64,000 nt of DNA from contig NZ_MUXU01000025.1 of the NCBI RefSeq assembly GCF_002014985.1, positions 22,438 to 86,437 on the forward strand, read 5' to 3'. Both the position numbers and the translations under genes were made by a program. The DNA is from Moraxella caviae (GTDB lineage: Bacteria > Pseudomonadota > Gammaproteobacteria > Pseudomonadales > Moraxellaceae). Shown piece after piece: positions 17,725 through 26,661 of this stretch. The notes beneath the pieces are model-generated. The model was not told where the DNA came from. It ran no database searches and saw only the letters and a program-made list of their open reading frames with translations. Position 1 is the stretch's first letter. Each line of letters starts with the position of its first letter.

Positions 17725-19707
17725 TTATTCTTTGTGTGTTTTGGCAAGGCGATAACGCTTATCCAGCATGGCAATCAAACCGCCCAGCGCCATGATGATA
17801 GAGCCAAGCCACAGCCAGCGCACCATCGGCTTGACATACACACGCACCGCCCAAGTGTTTTGATCCATCTTGCCTTGTTCATCAATGATTGGCTCGCCCA
17901 GTGCCACATACACTTCGTTGAGCAAACTTGCGCGAATACCCACTTCGGTCATCGGCATCATAGACACGACATAGTTGCGCTTTTCTGGATATAAAGTAGC
18001 AACCAAACGCTCATCTTTACTCACTTGTACGGTTGCGCGCGTGGCGTCATAGTTGCTGCCATGCACCAAATCAAAATCCTGCAAGACAAAATCATAACCT
18101 TGAACGTGTGTGCTGTCGCCAATGGTCATCGCCACATCACGCTCCACGCTCATCGCCGACACGCCAGCCACACCCAACGCCGTTACCAGCACGCCAATGT
18201 GCGCAAGCTGCATACCGTAGTAGCTTGGCGTGAGTTTTTTTAGTCCAGCCATCAGGCTTGGCGCATGGCGAACTTTATCTTTAATATCCAGCGCAATAAA
18301 GGCAAGCACCCACGCCGACAGCAGCGCAGTCAGTACCACACCCCAATCAAAACTTGGATTTTCCGCCAAATTACTCATGGCAAAGGCGATTGCCGCACCC
18401 AGCACCAGCGCACTGACCAAAGCCGTACCTAGCATGGCAGCCAGCGGACGGCTGTCAAATTTATAGCGCAGATTTGCACCCACACCCATAAAGGCAAGCA
18501 GCACCCAAGTCGCTGGCACAAACAGCGCATTAAAATACGGAGGGCCTACGGATACTTGACCCAGCGCAAAGGCATCAGCGATGATTGGATACAGCGTACC
18601 AAGAAACACCACCAAAGTTGCCACCAGCAAAATGATGTTATTCACCACCAGCACGGTTTCACGAGATTTAAGCTGATAACTGCTCTCCACCGTCAAACGC
18701 CAGCCACGCAGCGCAAACATCAAAAGCCCTGCGCCAATCACCAACGCCAAAATCGCCAAAATCGCAATACCGCGCGTTGGGTCGGCAGCAAAAGAATGCA
18801 CCGAAGTAATCACGCCTGAGCGCACCAAAAACGTGCCTAGCAATGACAAAGCAAAAGCAAAAATCGCAAGCATGATACTCCATGCTTTAAATACGCCACG
18901 TTTTTCGGTTACAGCCAGCGAGTGCAAAAGCGCAGTCGCCGCAAGCCACGGCATCAAAGACGCATTTTCCACAGGGTCCCAGAACCACCAGCCGCCCCAG
19001 CCAAGCTCGTAATACGCCCACCAAGAACCAATGGCGATGCCCAGCGTCAAAAAGCCCCACGCCGCCACCGTCCAAGGACGAGACCAGCGTGTCCACACCG
19101 CATCCAAACGCCCTGCCCACAAAGCCGCCATGCAAAACGCAAACGGCACCGCCAGCCCCACATAGCCCATGTACAGCATTGGCGGATGGAAAATCAAACC
19201 GGGGTCTTGCAGCAGCGGGTTAAGGTCTGCACCGTCCACAGGCAAATTTGGCAAGCTGCGATCAAACGGACTGGACGTAAAAATCAACATGACAAGCATC
19301 ATCACCTGAATGCCGCCCAGCACCGCCAGCACACGCGCACGCATATCCAGCGGCAAACCACGACTAAATACCGCCACCAAAAAACACCACGCCGCCAAAA
19401 TCGTCAGCCAAAGCAGCAGCGAGCCCTCATGACCGCCCCACGTTGCCGACAGCTTATAATACCAAGGCAGCAGCGAATTAGAATGGCTTGCGACATACAC
19501 CAAGCTAAAATCATTATACAAAAACCCGTACATCAGCGCAGCAAAAGACACCGACATCGCCAAAAACTGCGCCACTGCAAGGCTTGGGGCAAGACGCTGC
19601 CACTGCACTTGATTGCGTAGCACGCCAAGAGTTGGCAGTACCGCTTGTAAAATCGCCAGCACCAGTGCCAAAAGTAGAGCAAAATAGCCCAATTCTGTGA
19701 TTAGCAT
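17725..19707 (-). CDS. ccmF: Cytochrome c haem lyase subunit CcmF
   Basis: CcmF is the large polytopic core of the haem lyase that attaches haem to cytochrome c. Its 660 residues include about fifteen transmembrane helices. The tryptophan-rich WWD signature is present near residues 233-250 (WGGWWFWDPVENASLMPW). AAGGTAA precedes the ATG. It opens a ccmFGHI transcription unit. The early genes ccmABCDE are not in the window, so the ccm set is split. The products of petABC in this same window need this pathway for cytochrome c1. Confidence 0.95.
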   Translation of the reverse strand: MLITELGYFALLLALVLAILQAVLPTLGVLRNQVQWQRLAPSLAVAQFLAMSVSFAALMYGFLYNDFSLVYVASHSNSLLPWYYKLSATWGGHEGSLLLWLTILAAWCFLVAVFSRGLPLDMRARVLAVLGGIQVMMLVMLIFTSSPFDRSLPNLPVDGADLNPLLQDPGLIFHPPMLYMGYVGLAVPFAFCMAALWAGRLDAVWTRWSRPWTVAAWGFLTLGIAIGSWWAYYELGWGGWWFWDPVENASLMPWLAATALLHSLAVTEKRGVFKAWSIMLAIFAFALSLLGTFLVRSGVITSVHSFAADPTRGIAILAILALVIGAGLLMFALRGWRLTVESSYQLKSRETVLVVNNIILLVATLVVFLGTLYPIIADAFALGQVSVGPPYFNALFVPATWVLLAFMGVGANLRYKFDSRPLAAMLGTALVSALVLGAAIAFAMSNLAENPSFDWGVVLTALLSAWVLAFIALDIKDKVRHAPSLMAGLKKLTPSYYGMQLAHIGVLVTALGVAGVSAMSVERDVAMTIGDSTHVQGYDFVLQDFDLVHGSNYDATRATVQVSKDERLVATLYPEKRNYVVSMMPMTEVGIRASLLNEVYVALGEPIIDEQGKMDQNTWAVRVYVKPMVRWLWLGSIIMALGGLIAMLDKRYRLAKTHKE

Positions 19708-20010
19708 AAAAATTACCTTGTTTGCGCTTGCTTTTAGGGTTTATGAATGTGATTTTCGCTATAATAAAGTATTTATTCAAAGAATGAATTGCTAAATTAT
19801 TGATAAGAACGATAAGTTTTATCAATCGTTTTTATTGTTTATGACAATTTTATTATAAATTGATTTTAAAATCGGCAACTTTACTTATTTTATCGGTTTT
19901 TTATCATGGATAAGCTGGCTTTTGTCAGATTGATGAGCTTGATTGCACAGCTCAACAATCATCAAAAGCAAAATTTTCACCGCACAGCCCATCTTGATAC
20001 AAACTGCATA
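19708..20010. other. AT-rich spacer holding the ccmF promoter region
   Basis: This gene-free stretch lies between ccmF and the DUF445 gene. On the minus strand a TTTATTATAGC sequence about 50 bases before ccmF could be a -10 region. Short dyads are present (GATAAGTTTTATC; CAATTTTATTATAAATTG). No coding potential was seen on either strand. Confidence 0.4.
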
Positions 20011-20070
20011 CAATCTGCCTTAAAGCAGCTCGCCTTAAAACAGTTTGCCTTAAAACAGTTTGCCTTAAAA
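20011..20070. repeat. 15-bp tandem repeat, four copies, abutting the DUF445 stop codon
   Basis: Units are CAATCTGCCTTAAAG (20011-20025), CAGCTCGCCTTAAAA (20026-20040) and two identical CAGTTTGCCTTAAAA (20041-20070). The last unit contains the TAA stop (20065-20067) of the minus-strand DUF445 gene, so the array begins at its stop and extends into the spacer. The identical neighbours suggest recent slippage or duplication. Confidence 0.9.
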
Positions 20071-21378
20071 AAACACCGCCACCAAATGCAGCCAGCCTGC
20101 CAACAGCCCTGTAATCGCCCCCAAAACCACAAGCGTCATCTCATCTTCTTTAAAGGCGGGGCGCAAAAGGTTTTGAAATTCTTTTGGCGTCAGGCTGCGA
20201 ATACGGCTTTCAAACAAACCAAAAATCTTATCGGCGCGTGATGTATTCAGCTCAGGGTCGCGAATCGGTACCATCGTTGCGTCAATAGATTTATCAATAA
20301 TCGCTTCTTCAAAACGATGAATCTCGCCTTCGCCGCCAAGCCCTACTTTTAGTGTGGTCGCCACCACAGGTGATTCTAGCATGGCGTGCATGTGCGATTT
20401 CATGAGCGCGCGCGTTTGCTTGGCTCTTGCGCCGTACATCATTTCGTGCATGATGTTTTCAAGTGTTACAAGTTCTTTGACGACAATCTCAGCAAACACG
20501 CTAGACACTTCGTCTTGGCGTTTCATAAAGCCGCCTTGCCAGTTGTAGCGGTGAATGTGCGGCAGCATAAAATGAATGCCGTCATCGTCTTTACGAAACA
20601 CGCGCAAAAAGCGCACATAATGCGGCTCAACAGGGTTAAACACCATCCAAATGGCAATCCAGTTGGTCAGTGCGCCCCAAATCGCCGCAAAAAACGGCAC
20701 CGTCCAATGCTGCGGCACAAAATAAAAAATCGCCATCTGAATGATACCAAAACCAAAGCCGATTAAGGCACTGATTTTCCAGATGAAATTGATTTCTTTT
20801 TTGCCCACGCGTAGGAACATATCTACCATCAGCTTACGGTCAGATTCCATCTTACGCACAATCATCTGGCGCATATCCACCAGCTCTTCTACATGGTAGG
20901 TCAAATCCAGCACCAGATTTTTCATCACGCTTGGCAGCTCGCTGTGGGCGTGCGCATAAATGCGGCGCTTGATGGCATAAGGCGTGTGCGTCCACAGCGT
21001 ATAAGAACGCTCCAGCATGATTTCATCAATCAGCTCTTCTAGATTGCTATCCACCGCAGACGTTACAAAATCCGCCATTTCAGCAGGTTCCATCGCTTCT
21101 AGAAACTCTTTGATGTTGCCAAGTTTGGCAAGCGTCTGATCGACGATGACGCCAGAAATCTTACCTGCTTTGGCAGGCACAATCCCTTGCCAGCCCAAGC
21201 CTTTTAAGCCAAATGGCATACCTGCAACACGCACACCCCAAAACTTAATGGGGTAAAAGAGCATCTCCAAAGCCATCCAAACGTGCGCCCAAGTAACAAA
21301 AGCCGTTACAGGCGGAATGGTCAGCATGGCGATAAATTCAGGGTGTTCTTTAAGCAGTTGCCAAACAGATGAAAACAT
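20065..21378 (-). CDS. DUF445 family membrane protein
   Basis: The protein of about 437 residues has a hydrophobic segment near residues 14-45, a long helical cytoplasmic or periplasmic region with amphipathic stretches, a paired hydrophobic region (about 200-245) and a final hydrophobic helix at the C-terminus (about 415-437). This layout and the repeated helical domain match DUF445 (YheB/YjiN-like) proteins, whose function is not established. An in-frame GTG four codons upstream (21390) is an alternative start. It is a single gene on its own transcript; its stop codon lies inside a 15-bp repeat array. Confidence 0.75.
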   Translation of the reverse strand: MFSSVWQLLKEHPEFIAMLTIPPVTAFVTWAHVWMALEMLFYPIKFWGVRVAGMPFGLKGLGWQGIVPAKAGKISGVIVDQTLAKLGNIKEFLEAMEPAEMADFVTSAVDSNLEELIDEIMLERSYTLWTHTPYAIKRRIYAHAHSELPSVMKNLVLDLTYHVEELVDMRQMIVRKMESDRKLMVDMFLRVGKKEINFIWKISALIGFGFGIIQMAIFYFVPQHWTVPFFAAIWGALTNWIAIWMVFNPVEPHYVRFLRVFRKDDDGIHFMLPHIHRYNWQGGFMKRQDEVSSVFAEIVVKELVTLENIMHEMMYGARAKQTRALMKSHMHAMLESPVVATTLKVGLGGEGEIHRFEEAIIDKSIDATMVPIRDPELNTSRADKIFGLFESRIRSLTPKEFQNLLRPAFKEDEMTLVVLGAITGLLAGWLHLVAVFF

Positions 21379-21570
21379 GAAATACACCAAAGGCTAAAAG
21401 ACAGCCTAGCCAACACGGCAAAATAACAAGCAAATTACGACAATTCTAGCATAATTTTGGCACAAAGTGGATAAAATCACGCAAACATCGCCAAAACAAA
21501 CCCATCAAAACGTGCTATAATAAGCAAATCTTTTTACCACATCATCAAAAAACAAACCCAAAGCCTTTTC

Positions 21571-22224
21571 ATGTCTAGCAAACGCCAAAGTAAAGCAAAC
21601 GCCAAACCCACCAAACTCGGCAACAAATCCACGCAGCCATCAGGGCAAGTGCGTATCATTGGCGGTGCGTTTAAAAGACGGCTGATTTCTTTTATTGATG
21701 CTGACGGTCTGCGCCCCACGCCTGACAGATTGCGTGAGACGCTGTTTAACTGGCTGACTGCCGATTTGCATGACGCTGCGGTGCTTGATGTGTGCGCAGG
21801 CAGTGGCGTGCTTGGCTTTGAAGCGATTTCTCGTGGCGCAAAATCTGCCGTGATGATTGAAGCGAATGCCGCCCAAGCACGCACACTGACACAGAGTGCC
21901 GCCACCCTAAAAATTCACGCCCCAAACCTACAAGCCTTACAAAACGGTGGTGCGCACATCATTCACAGCACCGCCCAAAACGCCCTGCCCTTACTAGATG
22001 CGCCTTTTGATGTGATTTTTCTTGACCCGCCTTATGCGCTGAATTTATGGCACGAACTCATCACGCTCATCATCACGCACGGCTTATACCACCAAGACAC
22101 GCTGATTTACCTAGAAAGCGATCAGCCGCTGACAGACATCATTGCACCTTTTGATAAGCTAGAACTCATCAAATCCGCCAAAGTTGGGCAAGTATTTGCA
22201 GGTTTGGCGGTTTTTAACGATTAA
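21571..22224 (+). CDS. rsmD: 16S rRNA m2G966 methyltransferase RsmD
   Basis: RsmD methylates G966 of 16S rRNA on the assembled small subunit. It shows RIIGGAFKRRLI (about 28-39), the SAM-binding LDVCAGSGVLGFEA (about 74-87) and the catalytic DPPY motif in FLDPPYAL (about 150-157). The 217 residues include a basic N-terminal tail of about 25 residues, Lys/Ser-rich and longer than in E. coli. It reads divergently from the DUF445 gene. Confidence 0.93.
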   Translation: MSSKRQSKANAKPTKLGNKSTQPSGQVRIIGGAFKRRLISFIDADGLRPTPDRLRETLFNWLTADLHDAAVLDVCAGSGVLGFEAISRGAKSAVMIEANAAQARTLTQSAATLKIHAPNLQALQNGGAHIIHSTAQNALPLLDAPFDVIFLDPPYALNLWHELITLIITHGLYHQDTLIYLESDQPLTDIIAPFDKLELIKSAKVGQVFAGLAVFND

Positions 22225-22386
22225 CTTTTTATTGTTTAGCATGCGTGCTTAAAGTTTGGGCAAATTGCCGCACTTGATTTGCTCTTTTTGCATTTGTCTT
22301 ATATCAACCGCCCTACTTTATCAATCCCAAGCAAACTCAAACCATAAATTTGCCAACCCAAGCGCAAACTTTATGTTAAATTTTAC

Positions 22387-22415
22387 TTGCAAAGACTGAA
22401 TTTTTTAGGTAAAAT
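22387..22415 (+). promoter_or_regulatory. Sigma-70 promoter of rplM-rpsI
   Basis: The -35 box TTGCAA (22387-22392) and -10 box TAAAAT (22410-22415) are separated by exactly 17 bases. A transcript starting near 22422 would have a leader of about 108 bases before rplM. This is the best promoter match in the 305-base spacer after rsmD. Confidence 0.7.
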
Positions 22416-22468
22416 ACGAACCGTTTTTTGAGAGCCCTTCGTTTCCCCAACTCTTAAAACAAGTAAAA

Positions 22469-22500
22469 TCAAGCCTTTGTGCTTGAGTTTTTTGTTTTTT
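22469..22500 (+). terminator. Attenuator-like hairpin with T-tract in the rplM leader
   Basis: A perfect six-base stem (TCAAGC / GCTTGA, 22469-22474 and 22481-22486) with a CTTTGT loop is followed at once by G-T6-G-T6. It lies after the promoter and 30 bases before the rplM start. The layout of an intrinsic terminator inside a ribosomal-protein leader suggests feedback or attenuation control; that role is inference. Confidence 0.55.
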
Positions 22501-22529
22501 ACTCTCAAACTCAACTAAATAGGTTTTAT

Positions 22530-22961
22530 ATGACTACTACTATCAGTGCCAAACCCGCTGAAGTTGTACATGACTGGTATGTCGTGGACGCTGAAGGCAA
22601 AACGCTAGGTCGTCTAGCGAGTGAAATCGCTTCTCGTCTTCGTGGCAAGCACAAGCCATCGTACACTCCACACGTTGATACTGGCGATTACATCGTTGTT
22701 ATCAATGCTGACAAAATTGCTGTAACTGGCAAGAAAGCTCAGGACAAAAAATATTATCGCCACACTGGTTATCCGGGCGGCATCAAAGAGACCAACTTCA
22801 CTAAATTGCTAGCGCACAAACCTGAAGACGTGCTACACAAAGCAGTGAAAGGTATGCTACCAAAAGGTCCTTTGGGCTATGCGATGATTAAAAAACTGAA
22901 GTTGTACGCTGGTAGCGAGCATCCGCACGCAGCACAGCAGCCACAAGTACTAGACATCTAA
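22530..22961 (+). CDS. rplM: 50S ribosomal protein L13
   Basis: L13 is an early-assembling protein of the large subunit. The 143-residue product begins [20 protein letters not shown] and contains the family segments [12 protein letters not shown] and HTGYPGGIK. An in-frame frame opens 17 codons earlier at 22479, but that start lies inside the leader hairpin, so the ATG at 22530 is correct. Six of eleven leucines are CTA, a bias shared with rpsI and petABC. rpsI follows after 10 bases with AAGGAG before it. Confidence 0.97.
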   Translation: MTTTISAKPAEVVHDWYVVDAEGKTLGRLASEIASRLRGKHKPSYTPHVDTGDYIVVINADKIAVTGKKAQDKKYYRHTGYPGGIKETNFTKLLAHKPEDVLHKAVKGMLPKGPLGYAMIKKLKLYAGSEHPHAAQQPQVLDI

Positions 22962-22971
22962 GGAGATACAC

Positions 22972-23358
22972 ATGGAACGCAATTACGGCACTGGTCGCCG
23001 CAAGACTTCTACTGCTCGTGTCTTCTTGTCTAAAGGCACTGGCAACATCGTAATCAATGGCAAATCACTAGACGAATACTTCGGTCGTGAAACTTCACGC
23101 ATGGTTGTACGTCAGCCACTTGAACTACTAGACGCAGTGAACAACTACGATCTATACATCACCGTTACTGGTGGTGGTGCAAGCGGTCAAGCAGGTGCGA
23201 TTCGCCACGGCATCACTCGCGCGCTAATCGAATCTGACGAAAGCCTAAAACCTGCTCTAAAAGCAGCTGGCTTCGTTACTCGTGACGCTCGTGAAGTTGA
23301 ACGTAAGAAATTGGGTCTGCGCAAAGCACGTCGCCGTCCACAATTCTCAAAACGTTAA
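22972..23358 (+). CDS. rpsI: 30S ribosomal protein S9
   Basis: S9 binds the 3' domain of 16S rRNA and its C-terminal tail reaches the P site. The 128-residue length is normal. It carries [14 protein letters not shown] at the N-terminus, [15 protein letters not shown] in the core and the conserved basic end RRRPQFSKR. The sequence AAGGAGATACAC precedes the ATG. It is co-transcribed with rplM and followed by a strong terminator. Seven of eleven leucines are CTA. Confidence 0.98.
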   Translation: MERNYGTGRRKTSTARVFLSKGTGNIVINGKSLDEYFGRETSRMVVRQPLELLDAVNNYDLYITVTGGGASGQAGAIRHGITRALIESDESLKPALKAAGFVTRDAREVERKKLGLRKARRRPQFSKR

Positions 23359-23373
23359 TTTTACGTTTGCCAA

Positions 23374-23406
23374 AAAAAACTCTCGATATTTTATCGGGAG
23401 TTTTTT
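23374..23406 (+). terminator. Intrinsic terminator of rplM-rpsI
   Basis: Arms around AACTCTCGAT and ATCGGGAGTT form a stem with one G-U pair, flanked by an A-tract and a T6 run, starting 16 bases after the rpsI stop. Confidence 0.85.
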
Positions 23407-23851
23407 ACGTTTTGCCGTTTTTTCAATTTGTCAATTTGCCCTATCGGCAGCGGCAACCATCAGCGCTATTTTTATTATAAAATTACAAAACAGCCATTGC
23501 ATGAAAGCTGAAAATATTCAATAAATTTTAAATAAATAATGTAAAATATTAGCGTTAATTTCCCACTGCTTCACTGGGAATTTTTGCCATTTTTTGGCAA
23601 AAATCACACTTTTTTATCAATTCATTAAAAATTTTGCGGTTTTTTTGCACAAGTTAGCACCTTAGGAATTTATTTTATTGCAAAAATAGCTTAAAATAGT
23701 TACGTTTGGTAAACCAAAATTTTTAATTTGTAATCTTACCGATTTTGTAATAGGCACAGCAACGGTGGCGAACGGAGCGAAGTTTTAAAAACCGTTTTTC
23801 GCCACGCACCCAGTATGGGGCTATCCCATTCTTTTTCTGGAGGAAGTTTTA
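23407..23851 (+). promoter_or_regulatory. Promoter and structured leader region of petABC
   Basis: This gene-free 445-base stretch holds several dyads: TTCCCA/TGGGAA (23560-23580) followed by T5, TTTTTGCCA/TGGCAAAAA (23581-23603), a 6-2-6 palindrome TTTGGTAAACCAAA (23705-23718), and a stem GTGGCGAA/TTCGCCAC (23765-23772 with 23798-23805). A TAAAAT box lies just before the 6-2-6 palindrome and may be the petA -10. The last stem and a following GGG/CCC pairing lie in the probable 5' leader, directly ahead of the GGAGGAA ribosome site. Confidence 0.5.
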
Positions 23852-24436
23852 ATGAGCCATGCCGAAGGCGTGAATGTAAAACGCCGTAGAGTCCTGATTG
23901 CTTCAACCGCTGCCATCGGCGCAGTTGGTGTTGGTGCAATCGCCACCCCATTTGTGCGTTCTTGGTATCCAAGCGCCAAGGCGGAAGCTGCTGGTGCAGC
24001 GGTCGTAACTGACATCGCTGGCGTTGAAACTGGACAAATGATCACCCTAAAATATCGTGGCAAACCTATCTTTGTCGTCAAGCGTACAGAGGAAATGGTT
24101 GCAAATCTAGCAGAAGTTGCTTCTAGACTTGCCGACCCTAATTCTGACGCTTCTGTACAGCCTGAAAACTGCAAAAACGACACCCGCTCAGTACAGCCTG
24201 AAATCTTGGTTGTAGAAGGCGTGTGTACGCATTTAGGCTGCGCACCGCTATTCCGTCCAGAAGTGGGCGCAGCGGATTTGGGCGGTAGTGATTGGTTTGG
24301 TGGATTTTTCTGCCCTTGCCACGGTTCAAAATATGACCTAGCAGGTCGTGTGTACAGTGGACAGCCTGCGCCTGCAAACCTACCAGTACCTATCTACAAG
24401 ATTGAAGGCTCTATCTTGACAGTTGGGGAGGCGTAA
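23852..24436 (+). CDS. petA: Ubiquinol-cytochrome c reductase Rieske iron-sulfur subunit
   Basis: This is the Rieske subunit of the bc1 complex; it takes electrons from ubiquinol through a [2Fe-2S] cluster. The ligand motifs are CTHLGC (Cys125, His127, Cys130) and CPCHGS (Cys154, Cys156, His157). The N-terminus has a KRRRVLIAST segment before a hydrophobic helix (about 14-33), resembling a Tat-type uncleaved anchor. The length is 194 residues. GGAGGAA precedes the ATG. It is first in petABC; petB follows after two bases. Confidence 0.97.
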   Translation: MSHAEGVNVKRRRVLIASTAAIGAVGVGAIATPFVRSWYPSAKAEAAGAAVVTDIAGVETGQMITLKYRGKPIFVVKRTEEMVANLAEVASRLADPNSDASVQPENCKNDTRSVQPEILVVEGVCTHLGCAPLFRPEVGAADLGGSDWFGGFFCPCHGSKYDLAGRVYSGQPAPANLPVPIYKIEGSILTVGEA

Positions 24437-24438
24437 TC

Positions 24439-25677
24439 ATGAGCATTGCTAAGAAATTTATGAGCTGGGTGGACGCACGCTACCCTGCAACCGAGACGTA
24501 TGAATACCATATGTCAAAGTACTATGCGCCAAAAAACTTTAACTTTTGGTATTTCTTTGGCGTACTATCTATGGTGGTGCTAGTAAACCAGCTCGTAACT
24601 GGTATCTGGCTGACCATGATGTTCAACCCAAGCGCAGAAGGTGCGTTTGCTTCACTAGAATACATCATGCGTGATGTCAAAGGCGGCTGGCTGATTCGCT
24701 ATATGCACTCAACGGGTGCGTCAGCTTTCTTCGTGGTGGTGTACCTGCATATGTTCCGTGGCTTGATGTATGGCTCATACCAAAAACCGCGTGAGCTTGT
24801 GTGGATCATCGGTATGCTGATTTACCTATGCTTGATGGCAGAAGGCTTCTTTGGTTACTTGCTGCCTTGGGGTAATATGTCATTCTGGGGTGCGCAAGTT
24901 ATTCTAAACCTGCCTGCAGCAATTCCATTCATTGGTGATGCTTTGGGCGAGTGGGTGAAAGGCGACTACATCATCTCAGGCATCACACTAAACCGCTTCT
25001 TTGCGCTACACGTTGTTGCCATTCCGTTGATTTTGGTTGGCTTGGTATTCATGCACCTAGTGGCATTGCACCATGTTGGCTCGAACAACCCAGACGGCGT
25101 AGACATCAAAAAACTAAAAGACAAAAACGGCGTACCGCTTGACGGCGTACCGTTCCACCCATACTACACCGTGCATGACATGGTAGGTATCGTGGTATTC
25201 TTTATCTGCTTCTTTGCGGTTGTGTTCTTCTTCCCAGAAGGCGGCGGTTATTTCCTAGAAAAACCAAACTTTGAAGCAGCGAACGCCCTAAAAACACCTG
25301 AGCATATCGCCCCTGTTTGGTATTATATGCCATTCTACGCCATGCTGCGTGCGACACCATCTATGTTCGGCTCTGCCCTACCGGGTGTTATCGTAATGTT
25401 CGGTGCAATTCTTATCATGTTTGCATTGCCTTGGCTTGACCGCTCACCTGTGAAATCTATCCGCTACAAAGGCGCTTTGTCAAAAATCGCTTTGGCAATT
25501 TTCGTGGTTAGCTTCATTATCCTAGGCTATCTTGGTGGTGTTGCATCAACACCGACAGGTACTATCGTTGGTCGTATTTGCACAATTTTGTACTTCTTGT
25601 ACTTCCTATTGATGCCGTTCTACACTTCAATTGAGAAATGCAAACAACCACCTGAGCGTGTTACTGGAGGCCACTGA
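24439..25677 (+). CDS. petB: Cytochrome b subunit of the bc1 complex
   Basis: Cytochrome b carries the two b haems and both quinone sites of complex III. Its 412 residues give about eight to nine transmembrane helices. Haem histidines lie in YMHSTGASAFFVVVYLHMF and RFFALHVVAIPLILVGLVFMH (only part of each shown here is needed to place them), and the PEWY-equivalent region appears as APVWYYMPFYAML. GGGGAGG precedes the ATG, and its TGA overlaps the petC ATG by one base. A split b6-type gene is ruled out by the length. Confidence 0.96.
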   Translation: MSIAKKFMSWVDARYPATETYEYHMSKYYAPKNFNFWYFFGVLSMVVLVNQLVTGIWLTMMFNPSAEGAFASLEYIMRDVKGGWLIRYMHSTGASAFFVVVYLHMFRGLMYGSYQKPRELVWIIGMLIYLCLMAEGFFGYLLPWGNMSFWGAQVILNLPAAIPFIGDALGEWVKGDYIISGITLNRFFALHVVAIPLILVGLVFMHLVALHHVGSNNPDGVDIKKLKDKNGVPLDGVPFHPYYTVHDMVGIVVFFICFFAVVFFFPEGGGYFLEKPNFEAANALKTPEHIAPVWYYMPFYAMLRATPSMFGSALPGVIVMFGAILIMFALPWLDRSPVKSIRYKGALSKIALAIFVVSFIILGYLGGVASTPTGTIVGRICTILYFLYFLLMPFYTSIEKCKQPPERVTGGH

Positions 25678-26411
25678 TGAGCGCATTTAATCTAAAAAGC
25701 AGTCTGTCAAAAATCGGTGCAGGCATTCTATTGGCAGCAACCGCTGTCATCGCAAGCCCAAGCGCAATGGCAGCAGGTGGCGGTGGCTGTGGTACTTACA
25801 CCAATGCCGATGGCGAAAACGTTACGCTAGAATGCAGCCACGCTCCCATTGATTTGACAAACAAAGGCTCGCTACAACGTGGCGCGGCAATGTTCATGAA
25901 CTACTGCGTGGGCTGTCATAGCGCACAATATGTACGCCATTCTCGCATTGCACAAGACCTAGACATTCCGCCAGAGTTGGTTGAAAAATACCTACTGGTA
26001 ACCAGCGATCAAATCGGCGATCACATTACTGCGCAAATCGATCCTGATACTCAAGCGGCTTGGTTTGGTGCTGCACCGCCTGACTTGTCGCTAGTGAACC
26101 GCTTGCGTGGCGATGACTGGGTTTATACTTACCTACTGTCATTCTACGAAGACCCAAGCCGTCCTTGGGGTGCGAACAACCTTGTCCTAGCAAACGCAGC
26201 AATGCCGCACGTTTTGCATAACTTGCAAAAAGAGCTGGGTCAAGAAGAGTACGAAGCTCGCGTGGGCGATTTGGTGAACTTCATGGCGTGGATGGCTGAG
26301 CCTGTACGTCATGAGCGCAAAATCTACGGCGCATTTGTTCTGTTGTTCTTGTTGGCACTGCTAATCCCTGTGTACCTGCTGAACAAAGAATTCTGGAAAG
26401 ACGTGAAATAA
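25677..26411 (+). CDS. petC: Cytochrome c1
   Basis: Cytochrome c1 passes electrons from the Rieske protein to periplasmic cytochrome c. It has a signal peptide (residues 1-33), the haem-binding CVGCH (77-81), an axial-Met region in NAAMPHVLH, and one C-terminal transmembrane helix (about 219-237) with a short basic tail. The length is 244 residues. TGGAGG lies before the ATG, which overlaps the petB stop. Its maturation needs the ccm genes, of which ccmFGHI are in this window. An intrinsic terminator follows 15 bases downstream. Confidence 0.96.
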   Translation: MSAFNLKSSLSKIGAGILLAATAVIASPSAMAAGGGGCGTYTNADGENVTLECSHAPIDLTNKGSLQRGAAMFMNYCVGCHSAQYVRHSRIAQDLDIPPELVEKYLLVTSDQIGDHITAQIDPDTQAAWFGAAPPDLSLVNRLRGDDWVYTYLLSFYEDPSRPWGANNLVLANAAMPHVLHNLQKELGQEEYEARVGDLVNFMAWMAEPVRHERKIYGAFVLLFLLALLIPVYLLNKEFWKDVK

Positions 26412-26425
26412 TTCACACACCAGCC

Positions 26426-26458
26426 AAAAAGCCAATCTGTCATGGATTGGCTTTTTTG
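26426..26458 (+). terminator. Intrinsic terminator of petABC
   Basis: A perfect 12-base inverted repeat (AAAAAGCCAATC / GATTGGCTTTTT, 26426-26437 and 26445-26456) lies 15 bases after petC. Confidence 0.9.
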
Positions 26459-26661
26459 GTTTGGCGGTTTGAACAAGCCATCAAATTTATTGCCGCATTT
26501 TCCAAAATCAACCCATCAATCCCCAACTCACTTCGCTATTTTAAAGATTATTTACCAATCATCTTGCCAAATGATGTACAATTTTGGTAAATTTACCAAT
26601 CCAAACACACAATCACGCAAATTTCTGCTACACTATGGGCATTATTCACTGATATTGTTTT

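Noticed and set aside
20011..20070. CRISPR array
   Set aside because: The repeats are contiguous 15-mers without spacers, and no cas genes are present.
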